64,000 nt of DNA from DATENM01 sp045807765 (GTDB lineage: Bacteria; Acidobacteriota; Blastocatellia; UBA7656), in assembly GCA_045807765.1 (NCBI GenBank), contig JBJMGU010000246.1:39192-103191 (forward strand), in the 5' to 3' direction. This document shows positions 34,652 through 43,009 of this stretch, one piece after another. The position numbers and the translations under genes are program-made. The notes under the pieces are model-generated. The model worked only from the letters and a program-made list of their open reading frames with translations, searched no databases and had not been told where the DNA came from. Positions within the stretch are counted from its first letter, which is position 1; each line of letters starts with the position of its first letter.

Positions 34652-35485
34652 TTACAACTGATCTTTCACCAGCGCGTGAATCGCTTTGAGCTTTTCGAGC
34701 AGCGGCGCGAGGCGTTCGAGCGGCAGGCTGTTCGGCCCGTCCGAAAGCGCCGCCGCAGGGTTATCGTGAACTTCCATAAACACGCCGTCCACGCCGCAGG
34801 CGACGCCGGCACGCGCCATGTATTCGATGAACTCGGCGTCGCCGCCGGTCGCCGTGCCCAGGCCGCCGGGCCGCTGCAAACTGTGAGTAATGTCATAGAC
34901 CACCGGATAGCCGAAGCCGCGCATCACCGGCAGGCCGCGAAAGTCTACGACCAGGTTGTTATAACCGAAACTCGTGCCGCGCTCGGTGATCATCACCCGC
35001 TGGTTGTTTTGCGAAGCCACCTTGGCGACGGCGTTCTTCATGTCGTGCGGCGCCAGGAACTGGCCTTTCTTGATATTGACGGCGCGGCCCGTTCGGGCGG
35101 CTTCAACGATCAGATCGGTCTGCCGGCAGAGGAACGCCGGAATCTGCAAGATGTCGGCGACTTCGGCGGCGGCGCGCACCTGCGCGGTTTCGTGTACGTC
35201 GGTCAGCACCGGTAAGCCAAACTCGCTGCGAATGCGCTCCAGCACGCGCAAGCCTTCCTCGACGCCCGGTCCGCGGTGCGCCGTCGCCGAGGTGCGGTTG
35301 GCCTTGTCGTAAGAGGCTTTGAAGATATACGGGACGCCGAGCTGACGGGTGATGCGGCTGATGGCGTCGGCCATCTTCAGAGCGTGAGCTTCGCTTTCGA
35401 CAACACACGGGCCGGCGATGAGGAACAGCTCACCGCCGCCAAGCTCTACGTCACCAACTTTGAAAGGCATCACTGAGGCTGGCAT
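34652..35485 (-). CDS. kdsA: 3-deoxy-8-phosphooctulonate (KDO-8-P) synthase
   Basis: A 277-residue enzyme that condenses phosphoenolpyruvate with arabinose-5-phosphate to KDO-8-phosphate, the first committed step of the KDO part of lipopolysaccharide, in the cytoplasm. Typical motifs are LFLIAGPCVVESE, YIFKASYDKANRTS, DVHETAQVRAAAEVADILQIPAFLCRQTDL and VYDITHSLQRPGG. The Cys in GPCVVES with His in DITHS, Glu in FMEVHDNP and the following Asp mark the metal-dependent class; metal-independent enzymes carry Asn at the Cys position. Length is normal. In many genomes kdsA neighbours kdsB and pyrG; here those lie 15 kb away at 50.0 kb. Confidence 0.97.
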   Translation of the reverse strand: MPASVMPFKVGDVELGGGELFLIAGPCVVESEAHALKMADAISRITRQLGVPYIFKASYDKANRTSATAHRGPGVEEGLRVLERIRSEFGLPVLTDVHETAQVRAAAEVADILQIPAFLCRQTDLIVEAARTGRAVNIKKGQFLAPHDMKNAVAKVASQNNQRVMITERGTSFGYNNLVVDFRGLPVMRGFGYPVVYDITHSLQRPGGLGTATGGDAEFIEYMARAGVACGVDGVFMEVHDNPAAALSDGPNSLPLERLAPLLEKLKAIHALVKDQL

Positions 35486-35565
35486 AGTCGAATCATCATT
35501 CTACACGCCGGCAGCGCGAATGTGAAAGCGCGATGAGCCGCGCCTGTGGCGGCAAATCTCAGCGG

Positions 35566-35595
35566 TTGCATGGATTCTTCGCGCCGGCGTATACT
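35566..35595 (+). promoter_or_regulatory. Sigma-70-type promoter with terminators in its leader
   Basis: TTGCAT (35566-35571), 18-base spacer, TATACT (35590-35595), pointing towards the gene at 35727. Predicted start about 35602. Confidence 0.5.
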
Positions 35596-35619
35596 TTTCT
35601 TCGACAAGCAGACGAGACG

Positions 35620-35657
35620 ATCCGCCGGTGCCAGCAGCGCCGGCGGATTTCTTTTTG
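35620..35657 (+). terminator. First leader hairpin
   Basis: ATCCGCCGG (35620-35628) pairs with CCGGCGGAT (35640-35648), then TTCTTTTT. Confidence 0.6.
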
Positions 35658-35668
35658 GATAGAATATG

Positions 35669-35700
35669 GCCTGCGCTCGATGGGCGCAGGCGCTTTCTTT
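35669..35700 (+). terminator. Second leader hairpin
   Basis: GCCTGCGC (35669-35676) pairs with GCGCAGGC (35684-35691), then GCTTTCTTTT. Ends 27 bases before the next start codon. Confidence 0.55.
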
Positions 35701-35726
35701 TGTGCCTGTGTTGATGCGGAGGAAAT

Positions 35727-36158
35727 ATGAGTGACCAGAAGCCTGTGCCGTACACGAATGACGCCGAGATCGAAGCGCTGGTCGCGCGCTTCGCGTCTTG
35801 CGAGCTGCCGCCCAACGATGTATCGCACCGCGTCCACGTCGCCATGAGCGCGTGGTGTTTTCTGAAGCTGCCCGAACGGGAAGCCGCGGCGCGCATCCAT
35901 GATGATCTGTGGCGCTACGTCGAGTGGCATCAGATCACCATCTATAACGAAACCATCACGCTGTTCTGGACCAGGATGATCGGCAAGGCGGTGGCGAGCA
36001 TGGATCGGGCGCGGCCCGCATTCGCGGTCGTCAACGAGGTGTTGGCGCGGCTTGGCGATTCGCGGTTGCTCTTCGCTTACTACACAGGCGAGCGGCTGCA
36101 AAGCGACGAAGCGCGCTTGCGCTGGGTCGAGCCTGATTTGCAGCCGCTTGATTTGTGA
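35727..36158 (+). CDS. Conserved-looking protein of unknown function
   Basis: A 143-residue soluble helical protein with a core RVHVAMSAWCFLKLP and WHQITIYNETITLFWTRMIG. No signal peptide or membrane segment and no recognised family; the His and Glu in the helices (H47, H83, E87) could bind a metal, but this is speculation. GGAGG 4 bases upstream of the ATG supports the start. It has its own promoter followed by two terminator-like hairpins in the leader, so expression may be attenuated. Confidence 0.7.
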   Translation: MSDQKPVPYTNDAEIEALVARFASCELPPNDVSHRVHVAMSAWCFLKLPEREAAARIHDDLWRYVEWHQITIYNETITLFWTRMIGKAVASMDRARPAFAVVNEVLARLGDSRLLFAYYTGERLQSDEARLRWVEPDLQPLDL

Positions 36159-36176
36159 AGCTCGCCCATTGCCAGG

Positions 36177-37487
36177 CTATTTCAGGCGCGGTGTCGGAGC
36201 GCCCGGCGTGGCTTTGGCGATCAGCTCATGCTCGCGCGAGACCGCCAGTTGTACCAGGTCGCGCTCGAAAAACAGGTCGAGCGTCCAGTCAAGGATAACG
36301 CGCACCCGCTTTTCGAGCTGCGGGATGCGCATCACGTAATAGGTTCGCCAGAGAAACCATGCGAAGTAGCCGGAAAAGCGCAGGCCCATCAAATCCGCGA
36401 CGCCTGTGCGCTCACCGACAATCGCCATCTGCCCCATGGTGTCGTAATCAAACGGCTGCCGCCGGGCGCGCCCAAAGATAGCCGCAATGTTACGCGCCGC
36501 GCGCTTGCCTTCGCGGACGGCGTGTTGTGCCGTCGGCGGGTGCGGCTTGCCGGTCTTCGGATTGGGGATGTGAGCGCAATCGCCGAGCGCCCAGACGTTT
36601 TGCCGGCCTTCGACTTCAAAGTATTCGTTGACGCGAATGCGCCCGCGCTCTTTGGCCAGATCAAAGCCGGCGACGAGTGGGTTGGGTGCAACTCCCGCGC
36701 CCCAGATGACTGTTTGTGTCGGGATAGGTTCGCCGCTCGACAACGCGAAGCCGTTTTGCTCGACGCTGGTGACGGCGGTGTTGGTGCGCACTTCGACGCC
36801 GCGCTTAACGAGCACACGCTCAGCGAAGGCGGCGAGCTTCTCGTTCATCTCGGCCATCAGGCGCGGGCCGGCTTCGATGAGCAGCACGCGGATGCGACGG
36901 CGGTCGATCTCAGGATAATAATCGGCTGCTTGGCGCACGAAGTCGTTGATCTGACCAACGACTTCAACGCCTGTCAGACCGCCGCCGACAACCGCAAAGG
37001 TCAGCAACTCGTTGGCGCGCTCCGGCTCGACCGCTGCTTCTTCAAGCATATCGATGATGTGGTTGCGGACGTAGATGGCGTCGCCCAGCGTCTTGAAGGG
37101 CAGGGCGAATTCCGCCGCGCCGGGAATGCCGAAATAGTTGATGACGCCGCCGAGCGCCAGCACCAGGTAATCGTAATGAAACTCACGCTCGCCGCCCGTC
37201 AAGCTGTGCCGGGCTGAGACTACCTGCGCGTCAAAATCGATGCCCGATACCCCGACTTCGGCAAAGCGCGTGCGGCGCAGGAGCTTGCGCAAAGGGCTGA
37301 CGATGTGGCGCGTGCCGATGCTGCCCGCGCCGGTTTCAGGCAACATCGGCGTGAACAGGAAAAAATTCTCGCTGTTGAGCAGAGTGACGGTGACATCGGG
37401 CTCGCGCTTCAGTCGCTTTTCCAGTTCAAGCGCGGTATAGAGCCCAGCGAATCCGCCGCCGACAATGACAATATGAGTGGTTGCCAT
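36177..37487 (-). CDS. ndh: Type II NADH dehydrogenase (NDH-2)
   Basis: A 436-residue FAD enzyme that passes electrons from NADH to quinone without pumping protons, attached to the inner face of the membrane. Two dinucleotide-binding motifs are seen: HIVIVGGGFAGLYTALELE (FAD, 5-23) and FAVVGGGLTGVEVVG (NADH, about 164-178), plus NVWALGDCAHIPN, the FAD-binding GD motif, and HPPTAQHAVREGKRAARN near the quinone site. The C-terminal segment (YFAWFLWRTYYVMRIPQLEKRVRVILDW) is amphipathic and serves as the membrane anchor. Tandem with the radical SAM gene upstream (52-base gap). Confidence 0.93.
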   Translation of the reverse strand: MATTHIVIVGGGFAGLYTALELEKRLKREPDVTVTLLNSENFFLFTPMLPETGAGSIGTRHIVSPLRKLLRRTRFAEVGVSGIDFDAQVVSARHSLTGGEREFHYDYLVLALGGVINYFGIPGAAEFALPFKTLGDAIYVRNHIIDMLEEAAVEPERANELLTFAVVGGGLTGVEVVGQINDFVRQAADYYPEIDRRRIRVLLIEAGPRLMAEMNEKLAAFAERVLVKRGVEVRTNTAVTSVEQNGFALSSGEPIPTQTVIWGAGVAPNPLVAGFDLAKERGRIRVNEYFEVEGRQNVWALGDCAHIPNPKTGKPHPPTAQHAVREGKRAARNIAAIFGRARRQPFDYDTMGQMAIVGERTGVADLMGLRFSGYFAWFLWRTYYVMRIPQLEKRVRVILDWTLDLFFERDLVQLAVSREHELIAKATPGAPTPRLK

Positions 37488-37539
37488 CTTTACCTTTCAC
37501 CTCCCGTCAACCATATTCACGTTTGACACCGCTGCTTGG

Positions 37540-39441
37540 TTACTCGAACGGCAGCAGCGGCTGAAGCTCGGCGATCTCTGATTCCGGCGCGACGAGGTCG
37601 AGGCGGCGTGCCAGGCCGTGCCGCTTTGCTTCCTGGCGCAGCATCTCGGCCTGCGCAGCGGTCGCCGGTGCATGGCCGTCGCGAGCCAGCCGGCGCAGCA
37701 AGCCTACGGGCTGGCGCGAGCGATAATTCAGGCTATCGAGCGACAACGCCTGCGTCCGGCTTTCAGCAATCTTCGTCATGGCGGCGCGGACGAATTCGCG
37801 GCTCATCGGCACGGGCACGAAGGCCGGCGCCCACAACACGTAAGTCGGAATGGCGCGCTCCGACAGACGGCGAATCGTCGCCAGCCGCCCGCTGGTTGGC
37901 GCAGCCCACGGCTCGATGATCTCGGATAACCGATCATCGATCACCGAAATGCTCATGCCAACGGCGGCGCGCGGCAGGCGGGCGATCAAGTCGGCGTCGC
38001 GCTCGACCAGGGTTTGCTTGGTCAGAATGAAAAGGCTGTGCTGCGGGTGGCGCGCGAAGACTTCAAGGATGCGGCGGGTGATCTGGTAGCGCTCTTCGAC
38101 GGGTTGATAAGGGTCGGTCGCGGTTGACATGAAAACCCGCGTCGGCTGGCGCAAACGCCCCAGTTGGTTGTCGAGCAGTTCCGGCACGCCCTCTTTGACG
38201 TCAACATACGTGCCCCACTTCCGCTCTTCCAACTGCTTGTGCTTCATGTGCGGCACGTAGCAGTTGTGACTGACAAGGCCATTGGCGATGAAATTCTCGG
38301 TTGATGTGGTGATATCGAACATGGGAAGAATTCTGCCGAGTGGCCTGATCTCAACTACCCGAGTTGAGTGACGGAGAGTTGTCTCACTGAGATCACATTT
38401 CCTACTTATCGCCGGCGCGGCCAGTTGAAAGAATTTCGCCACTTCGCCAAGCCCACCGCGTAGTCTTATCATTGACGCGGCCCCTGCTCTGTCCTCACGT
38501 AGGGCGCTGAGGCCAAGCGAAGCAAAGGCTTGGCGGGTGACTTTAAGTATTTGCTCGTCTGTATTGGATATTCTCACTACTCCACTGAAACTGCCTTCGG
38601 CGTCGAATATCCCGGCTAGCCATCCGCGCAACCATTCTGCCGAGGGTTCATCCACGATCAGCGCCGTGATGGCATCGAACGCCCTGCGTGAATGGTTGCG
38701 AATGGCTCGCATTGGCTTTTTGCTGCTGCCATTGCGAAACTCAAACTCGGTTGTCAGCACACCGAACTCGCTCAGATACGTTTTGGCGCGTTTGAGGGCA
38801 TCAAAGTCGCTCAGAGCCAGCCTGAACTGATGCTGTACATCCGTAACCTGTACATGCTTTCTGTTTTGACGTTTGTACTTGCCGGAGTAGTCGTACTTGG
38901 CAAGCAAGCCATCGCCTCGGATAATGCCTGCCAGATAGCCTTTTTTATACGCTGCGGTTTGCGGCGGCGTTTTGTGCGCCTGGCCGATGCCCTGGATGAA
39001 GTTGTTGACGGTTAGATAAGGTCGCCGCTCGGGCCCTTGCATCGCGCCTGTGGTGTACTTCCATCCGCGATCAGTGAGCCAGCGATGATCGCTGGAACAG
39101 ATCACACGGGTATTATTCTCAAGCGCGATCTCAAAGGCCGGCTTCAGGGTTTCGACTTTGTTCAAGATGATTGCTTGCGTGTAGCGATGCAACCAGCCGC
39201 CGTCATGGTCCGCGCGCCGCACGCCGAGAATAGATTCGCCGATTGAAACGTCCCGAATCGCCCCGGTCGTGCCATCAGCCATTGTGATGAGGGTATCGCC
39301 TTCCAGGCAATAAGCGCAGCCGACGACGCAGCCGACATATGGATTGAGCGTGAAGCCGCCCATGCCGGAACGGTTCAGCACTGATCGCGGCTGAATGACG
39401 TTGAGCTTGACGGCTCTATCAGGCTTGCGCTCGGGCTTCAT
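37540..39441 (-). CDS. Radical SAM protein (SplB-like/PA0069 type) interrupted by an intein
   Basis: A 633-residue precursor, giving 284 residues after splicing. N-extein 1-44 ends in NPYVGCVVGCAY; the intein runs from Cys45 to Asn393; the C-extein starts CYVPHMKHKQLEERKWGTYV. Joined, this restores CX3CX2C (Cys38, Cys42, and the +1 Cys394), the motif that binds the 4Fe-4S cluster used to cleave S-adenosylmethionine. The C-extein has STATDPYQPVEERYQITR and FILTKQTLVERD, typical of the SplB-related group in many bacteria whose substrate is unknown. The ATG at 39441 is preferred to the TTG at 39447; a -10 element ends 6 bases upstream, so the mRNA may be leaderless. Confidence 0.9.
   Translation of the reverse strand: MKPERKPDRAVKLNVIQPRSVLNRSGMGGFTLNPYVGCVVGCAYCLEGDTLITMADGTTGAIRDVSIGESILGVRRADHDGGWLHRYTQAIILNKVETLKPAFEIALENNTRVICSSDHRWLTDRGWKYTTGAMQGPERRPYLTVNNFIQGIGQAHKTPPQTAAYKKGYLAGIIRGDGLLAKYDYSGKYKRQNRKHVQVTDVQHQFRLALSDFDALKRAKTYLSEFGVLTTEFEFRNGSSKKPMRAIRNHSRRAFDAITALIVDEPSAEWLRGWLAGIFDAEGSFSGVVRISNTDEQILKVTRQAFASLGLSALREDRAGAASMIRLRGGLGEVAKFFQLAAPAISRKCDLSETTLRHSTRVVEIRPLGRILPMFDITTSTENFIANGLVSHNCYVPHMKHKQLEERKWGTYVDVKEGVPELLDNQLGRLRQPTRVFMSTATDPYQPVEERYQITRRILEVFARHPQHSLFILTKQTLVERDADLIARLPRAAVGMSISVIDDRLSEIIEPWAAPTSGRLATIRRLSERAIPTYVLWAPAFVPVPMSREFVRAAMTKIAESRTQALSLDSLNYRSRQPVGLLRRLARDGHAPATAAQAEMLRQEAKRHGLARRLDLVAPESEIAELQPLLPFE
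38263..39309 (-). mobile_element. Intein with LAGLIDADG homing endonuclease
   Basis: 349 residues inserted in the radical SAM CX3CX2C motif. It begins CLEGDTLITMADG (splice block A), has VICSSDHRWLT (block B-like; the conserved His is present), two dodecapeptides GYLAGIIRGDG and GWLAGIFDAEG (DOD-type endonuclease), and ends FDITTSTENFIANGLVSHN before Cys +1 (blocks F and G). All splicing residues (Cys1, His-Asn end, Cys+1) are intact. A stretch within it (38341-38400) counts 29 GC of 60, lower than the extein. Confidence 0.92.
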
Positions 39442-39447
39442 ATTCAA

Positions 39448-39476
39448 AGTATAAGAGGGTAGCTAGAGCGCAGCAA
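39448..39476 (-). promoter_or_regulatory. Promoter of the radical SAM gene, possibly leaderless
   Basis: On the minus strand: TTGCTG (39476-39471), 17-base spacer, TATACT (39453-39448), then 6 bases to the ATG at 39441. Confidence 0.55.
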
Positions 39477-39616
39477 TCGCGCGATGGTCGCGCCTGATGC
39501 GGTTGTCGCTCGCCCCTTCAAGTACCGCTTGCAAGGTCGGCACGCTGACAATTCAAGCGATCAGTGAGCGGCAGGCGAGTAAGCGGCGGCGTGATTGAAT
39601 TCTTGATGGACCGGGC

Positions 39617-39826
39617 TCAGACCCGGACTTCGGCCCCGGCCAGCCGCAGCGCGAAGACGCGATTCAGACGGTCGCGGTTCTCGATCACTTGTCGGAGGTT
39701 GTTGCTGGCGGCTTCGATCAGTTCGGTTTCGCCCGTGGCGGTGGCTTTATCGAGGAGGGTTTGCGCATCCTGAACGATGCGGTCGGCTTCGGTGAGAATA
39801 CGGCTGAGGGCTTCAGTTGAAAACAT
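39617..39826 (-). CDS. Small helical protein of unknown function
   Basis: A 69-residue all-helical, mildly acidic protein (FSTEALSRILTEADRIVQDA then NNLRQVIENRDRLNRVF), probably a two-helix hairpin. No family known to me. AGGAAGG is 4 bases before the ATG at 39826. It is divergent from the structured-RNA region at 39.9 kb. Confidence 0.7.
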   Translation of the reverse strand: MFSTEALSRILTEADRIVQDAQTLLDKATATGETELIEAASNNLRQVIENRDRLNRVFALRLAGAEVRV

Positions 39827-39878
39827 GGGACCTTCCTGCCTGAATCTCGCCGGCGGCTGTCGAGCGCAGCTTAATTTG

Positions 39879-39907
39879 TTGACACCCACAAGCGGTTGAA
39901 GTATAAA
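39879..39907 (+). promoter_or_regulatory. Near-consensus sigma-70 promoter
   Basis: TTGACA (39879-39884), 17-base spacer, TATAAA (39902-39907). The transcript would begin at about 39913, at the edge of a strong stem, with no start codon nearby. Confidence 0.75.
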
Positions 39908-40030
39908 GGTGGTGCGCTAGAGCGAACCTCAAATTCGGAATATTTCGGCTCCCCACAGCTTCGATATTCCAACGTCTTGCGCACCACCGTTACCTCATCC
40001 GGGCTGTGGCCCCACCCATGGCCCGGAGGC
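39908..40030 (+). ncRNA. Candidate structured RNA (6S-like or leader)
   Basis: Directly after the promoter, GGTGGTGCGC (39908-39917) pairs with GCGCACCACC (39979-39988), enclosing GGAATAT (39937-39943) paired with ATATTCC (39964-39970); a further CCGGGC/GCCCGG stem lies at about 39999-40025. There is no coding ORF here. The 3' end is uncertain; it could be a free RNA or the 5' leader of the coiled-coil gene at 40182. Identity is unknown; no Rfam match was tested. Confidence 0.45.
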
Positions 40031-40181
40031 TTTACTCCCACGCCACGGACAATATCATAGTATTTCAGTCGGTTGCAACAGCAAAGTTAAGAATCTACCT
40101 TAACTGTTGTGCGCCGCTGACTGGCCGGGTCGCCTTCTCCCGGATCGCAAGCCGTCTTAGCCTTCGAAGGAGAGGTCAGAG

Positions 40182-40436
40182 GTGCCACAGAATCTCAAAA
40201 AGCGCGCCGCCGAATTGGAGCGCCAGGTGAAAGAATACGCCGAGAACGTCAAGCGCGTCTTGCGCGAGTACCGCGAAACGCAGCGCGCCAGCGCCCGCGT
40301 CGAGCAGATGCCGCCGGCGCGCATCCGTGCGCGATTGCTGCGCAAGCGGCGTGATGTCGAACGCGCCAACGCCGAGTACATGGCGTTGCAGAAAGAGCTT
40401 GATTTGATTCGCAGTCGTATGCAGGCGCGAAAATAG
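40182..40436 (+). CDS. Small basic coiled-coil protein
   Basis: An 84-residue protein that is almost entirely a charged coiled coil (KKRAAELERQVKEYAENVKR, later ARLLRKRRDVERANAEYMAL), no signal peptide. A GTG start with GGAGAGG upstream. No family known. It may be expressed from the promoter at 39.9 kb if the structured region is a leader. Confidence 0.65.
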   Translation: MPQNLKKRAAELERQVKEYAENVKRVLREYRETQRASARVEQMPPARIRARLLRKRRDVERANAEYMALQKELDLIRSRMQARK

Positions 40437-40688
40437 GTTGGCGCGCACACCGAAAGCCACCGTCCGGCAATGTCTTGATTCCGTTCAAGTGCTGTCCCTA
40501 AATGGCTTGAACCACTCTGCCAGGCCCGGGTAGCCCGCCCGGTCGCAAGCCCATCCCTGCTGATAAACCCGGCCACGCCGCAAAATAATTCTTAAACGAG
40601 CAGGCCACCTTTGGCATAGGGGTTGTAATCATAAAGGGTGAGGGATTCCGGAAGAAAGATGGGGGATGCTTTCTAGGGAAAGGAAGGA

Positions 40689-41216
40689 ATGAGTATGAAC
40701 ATACAGTGGATAAAGAAAGGCTTGGCAGGGACGGCGCTGGCGCTCATCCTGGGCATCGGCAGCACGACCGTGCTAAGCACGACGGCGCAGGCGCAAGACC
40801 GTCGTTGGCGTGACCGGGATTATCGTTCGGACCGTGACCGGGACTATCGTTCAAACCGTGACCGCGAAGCGGCACGCCGGCAGGCCGAGCGCGAGCGTGA
40901 ATGGGCCTACCGTCAGCGCCAGAACAATCGCTATGTTTACGTGACTCCGCGGGTCGTGCCGCGCGTCTATAACGGCGGCGGCTACTATGGTGGTTACGGC
41001 AACAACGGCGGATATGGCAATTATGGCGGCTCGTATGAGGAGCAGAGAGGCTTCAGCGACGGGCTGAATCGCGGGCAGGAAGATGTGCGCGACCGGCGCT
41101 CCTTCAATCCGAACAACTCCAGCCACTATCGCAGCGGCAACTCGGCCTACCGCGAAGGCTTCCGCAGAGGCTACGCGCAAGGCTATCGCCAGTATGGCGG
41201 TTATGGCCGCTACTAA
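40689..41216 (+). CDS. Exported Arg/Asp- and Gly/Tyr-rich low-complexity protein
   Basis: A 175-residue protein with a signal peptide (KKGLAGTALALILGIGSTTVLSTTAQA), then imperfect repeats (DRDYRSDRDRDYRSNRDRE), then Gly/Tyr-rich turns (GGGYYGGYGNNGGYG) and a tail with repeated EGFRRGYAQGYRQYG. Likely a surface or spore-coat-like structural protein; unknown function. AAGGAAGG lies just before the ATG. Followed by a clear terminator. Confidence 0.8.
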   Translation: MSMNIQWIKKGLAGTALALILGIGSTTVLSTTAQAQDRRWRDRDYRSDRDRDYRSNRDREAARRQAEREREWAYRQRQNNRYVYVTPRVVPRVYNGGGYYGGYGNNGGYGNYGGSYEEQRGFSDGLNRGQEDVRDRRSFNPNNSSHYRSGNSAYREGFRRGYAQGYRQYGGYGRY

Positions 41217-41239
41217 TTAACGCGAGCCTTAAATAAATC

Positions 41240-41281
41240 GAGCGGGCCTGGACGTGATGTCCGGCCCGCTCTTTTGTTTTT
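41240..41281 (+). terminator. Intrinsic terminator of the low-complexity protein gene
   Basis: GAGCGGGCC-T-GGAC (41240-41253) pairs with GTCC-GGCCCGCTC (41259-41271) apart from the bulged T, then TTTTGTTTTT. Confidence 0.85.
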
Positions 41282-41302
41282 CAGCGCCGATTGCTGTCGC
41301 GA

Positions 41303-43009
41303 TTACTGAGCGCGCTCGGCAGCGGTGAAGCGCGGCTCGATGTCAACGGGAATGTTTCCCAGCTTGTCGAGCGTCTTCTGCATCTCCGGGCGAATCACGC
41401 CGTACTTATCGAGCAGCGCTTTGGCTTTCTCGTAAGAGCCTTCGGCTTGCAGCGTGAGAATCTCATTCGTCAGCTTGCGCACCGCGTCTTTGATCTTCGC
41501 CGGGTCAATGCTGTAAGTTCCCGCCGCCTCGTTGTACTTGATGCCGCCTTCGTCGCTCAGGTAATTGAACTGTAATGCCTGCCCTTTGCCGTGCGCCTCG
41601 GTGGTACCAAAGCGCACAGAGCGGAACGAGCTGGCCAGGTAAGTCGTGTAGAGGTCGCGCTCCATCGCCGGGTCAATCGCGCCCTTATCGATCAAGTATT
41701 GCAGCGCCCACAAGCCTGTGATATCGGCCTTGGCTTCTTCAATCGCCGAATAGAGTTCCTTGAGCTGTCCGCGCACGGTGGTAGCGTTGCCCGCGACCGT
41801 GATGTTGTGCGGGCCGAGACCGTGCAACAGCTCGTGCATGAGGATGTGCGTGAAGAAGGCGTCGAAGGATATTTGTGATGACTGCGCCGGGTCGAGCGCG
41901 ACCTTCGAGATGGGGATCAGCACCTTGTTGAATTTCGCCTCCTGCATATTCTTGAGCATCACGCGCTTCGAGCCCTTCTCTTTGACGACCTGCTCGTCGT
42001 TCGGCAGGTTGAAGGCCGCAGTCTGCACGCCGCGGTTGCCGTCGCCTGCGGTGAAGACCACGTCAACGACGCGAATCGGCGAAGCCGCGCCGAGCTTCGG
42101 ATTGCGGTAGCGCGCCTCCATTGGCAGGTTGTTTTCGAGCTCTTGCAGGTAGCTGCTGAACTTCACGAGCTTGCCCGATTCGGCGTCATCGCGCAGCGTG
42201 ACGAACGCCTCGTAAGCCGCTTTGTAGCCGAACAGCTCGTCCTCGTAGGTCTCGTACGGCCCAATGGTGATGTCAAGCGGCGCGTCGAGGTCCATCCACG
42301 CCACATCGCTCAAATAATAATTGTCGGAGAGAAACGCATCGGCGCGCTTGATCAAGAAATCTTTCAGCGTCGGGTTCGATGTCAGCCCGGCGGCCTCGCG
42401 CAGGGCGGCGGCGGCGGGCGCCAGGAACTGCTGATACTCCTGGCTGTAGGGCACGATCTTCAACTTGCCGCGGGCGTCGCGGCGGATGACTGTAAAGAAG
42501 CCTTCGGCCTGCTTACGGTCGGCGGCAGAGAGCAACTGTGCCCAGGCGTTGAACTCGTCTTTGGTGATGTCGTCGGGATAGAAGCCGGCATACGCTGGTT
42601 TTTCAGCCGGCGCACCGGGGATGAACAGCTTATTTTGATCGAGCCGCGACCACGGGCCTTTGTTGATCATGAAGTAATGCCTCCGCGCCTGACCGAGCGG
42701 CGAGGTGTCGGCGTCGAGTCTGGTTTTAAGATCAACGTTGCCGCTCCACACCTGGCGCAGAAAGATGTCATCCATCAGACGCGCCGCCTGAATGATCTTG
42801 GCGAGCGCCTGCTGGTCGCCCGCCGAAAGTTTCGAGGTGTCGGCAGCGATATCCGTCGGCGCAAAGCGCGCGATCATCTGTTCGAGTTGTGCCTGATCGG
42901 GCATATTGGCGCTCTCCTTTGCCAGTTGCGTGGGCTGCGGTTGCTGGCAGCTTGCGATGAACACGCTCAATGCAAGCAGGAGCCATAAAGGGGTTCTCAA
43001 TGATCTCAT
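41303..43009 (-). CDS. M49-like zinc dipeptidyl-peptidase lipoprotein
   Basis: A 568-residue lipoprotein (lipobox FIAS followed by Cys21). The body resembles dipeptidyl peptidase III-type enzymes: zinc motif in MHELLHGLGPHN (His392, Glu393, His396) and SAIEEAKADITGLW (421-434), which gives the third Glu ligand. Classic M49 enzymes have HExxxH; here the motif is the shorter HExxH. It should release dipeptides from peptide N-termini at the envelope. The N-terminal part (ADTSKLSAGDQQALAKIIQAARLMD) fits the family. Starts just after a weak GGTGAGAG. Confidence 0.85.
   Translation of the reverse strand: MRSLRTPLWLLLALSVFIASCQQPQPTQLAKESANMPDQAQLEQMIARFAPTDIAADTSKLSAGDQQALAKIIQAARLMDDIFLRQVWSGNVDLKTRLDADTSPLGQARRHYFMINKGPWSRLDQNKLFIPGAPAEKPAYAGFYPDDITKDEFNAWAQLLSAADRKQAEGFFTVIRRDARGKLKIVPYSQEYQQFLAPAAAALREAAGLTSNPTLKDFLIKRADAFLSDNYYLSDVAWMDLDAPLDITIGPYETYEDELFGYKAAYEAFVTLRDDAESGKLVKFSSYLQELENNLPMEARYRNPKLGAASPIRVVDVVFTAGDGNRGVQTAAFNLPNDEQVVKEKGSKRVMLKNMQEAKFNKVLIPISKVALDPAQSSQISFDAFFTHILMHELLHGLGPHNITVAGNATTVRGQLKELYSAIEEAKADITGLWALQYLIDKGAIDPAMERDLYTTYLASSFRSVRFGTTEAHGKGQALQFNYLSDEGGIKYNEAAGTYSIDPAKIKDAVRKLTNEILTLQAEGSYEKAKALLDKYGVIRPEMQKTLDKLGNIPVDIEPRFTAAERAQ

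Noticed and set aside
36228..37217. 329-codon plus-strand ORF
   Set aside because: Antisense to NDH-2, a clear enzyme.
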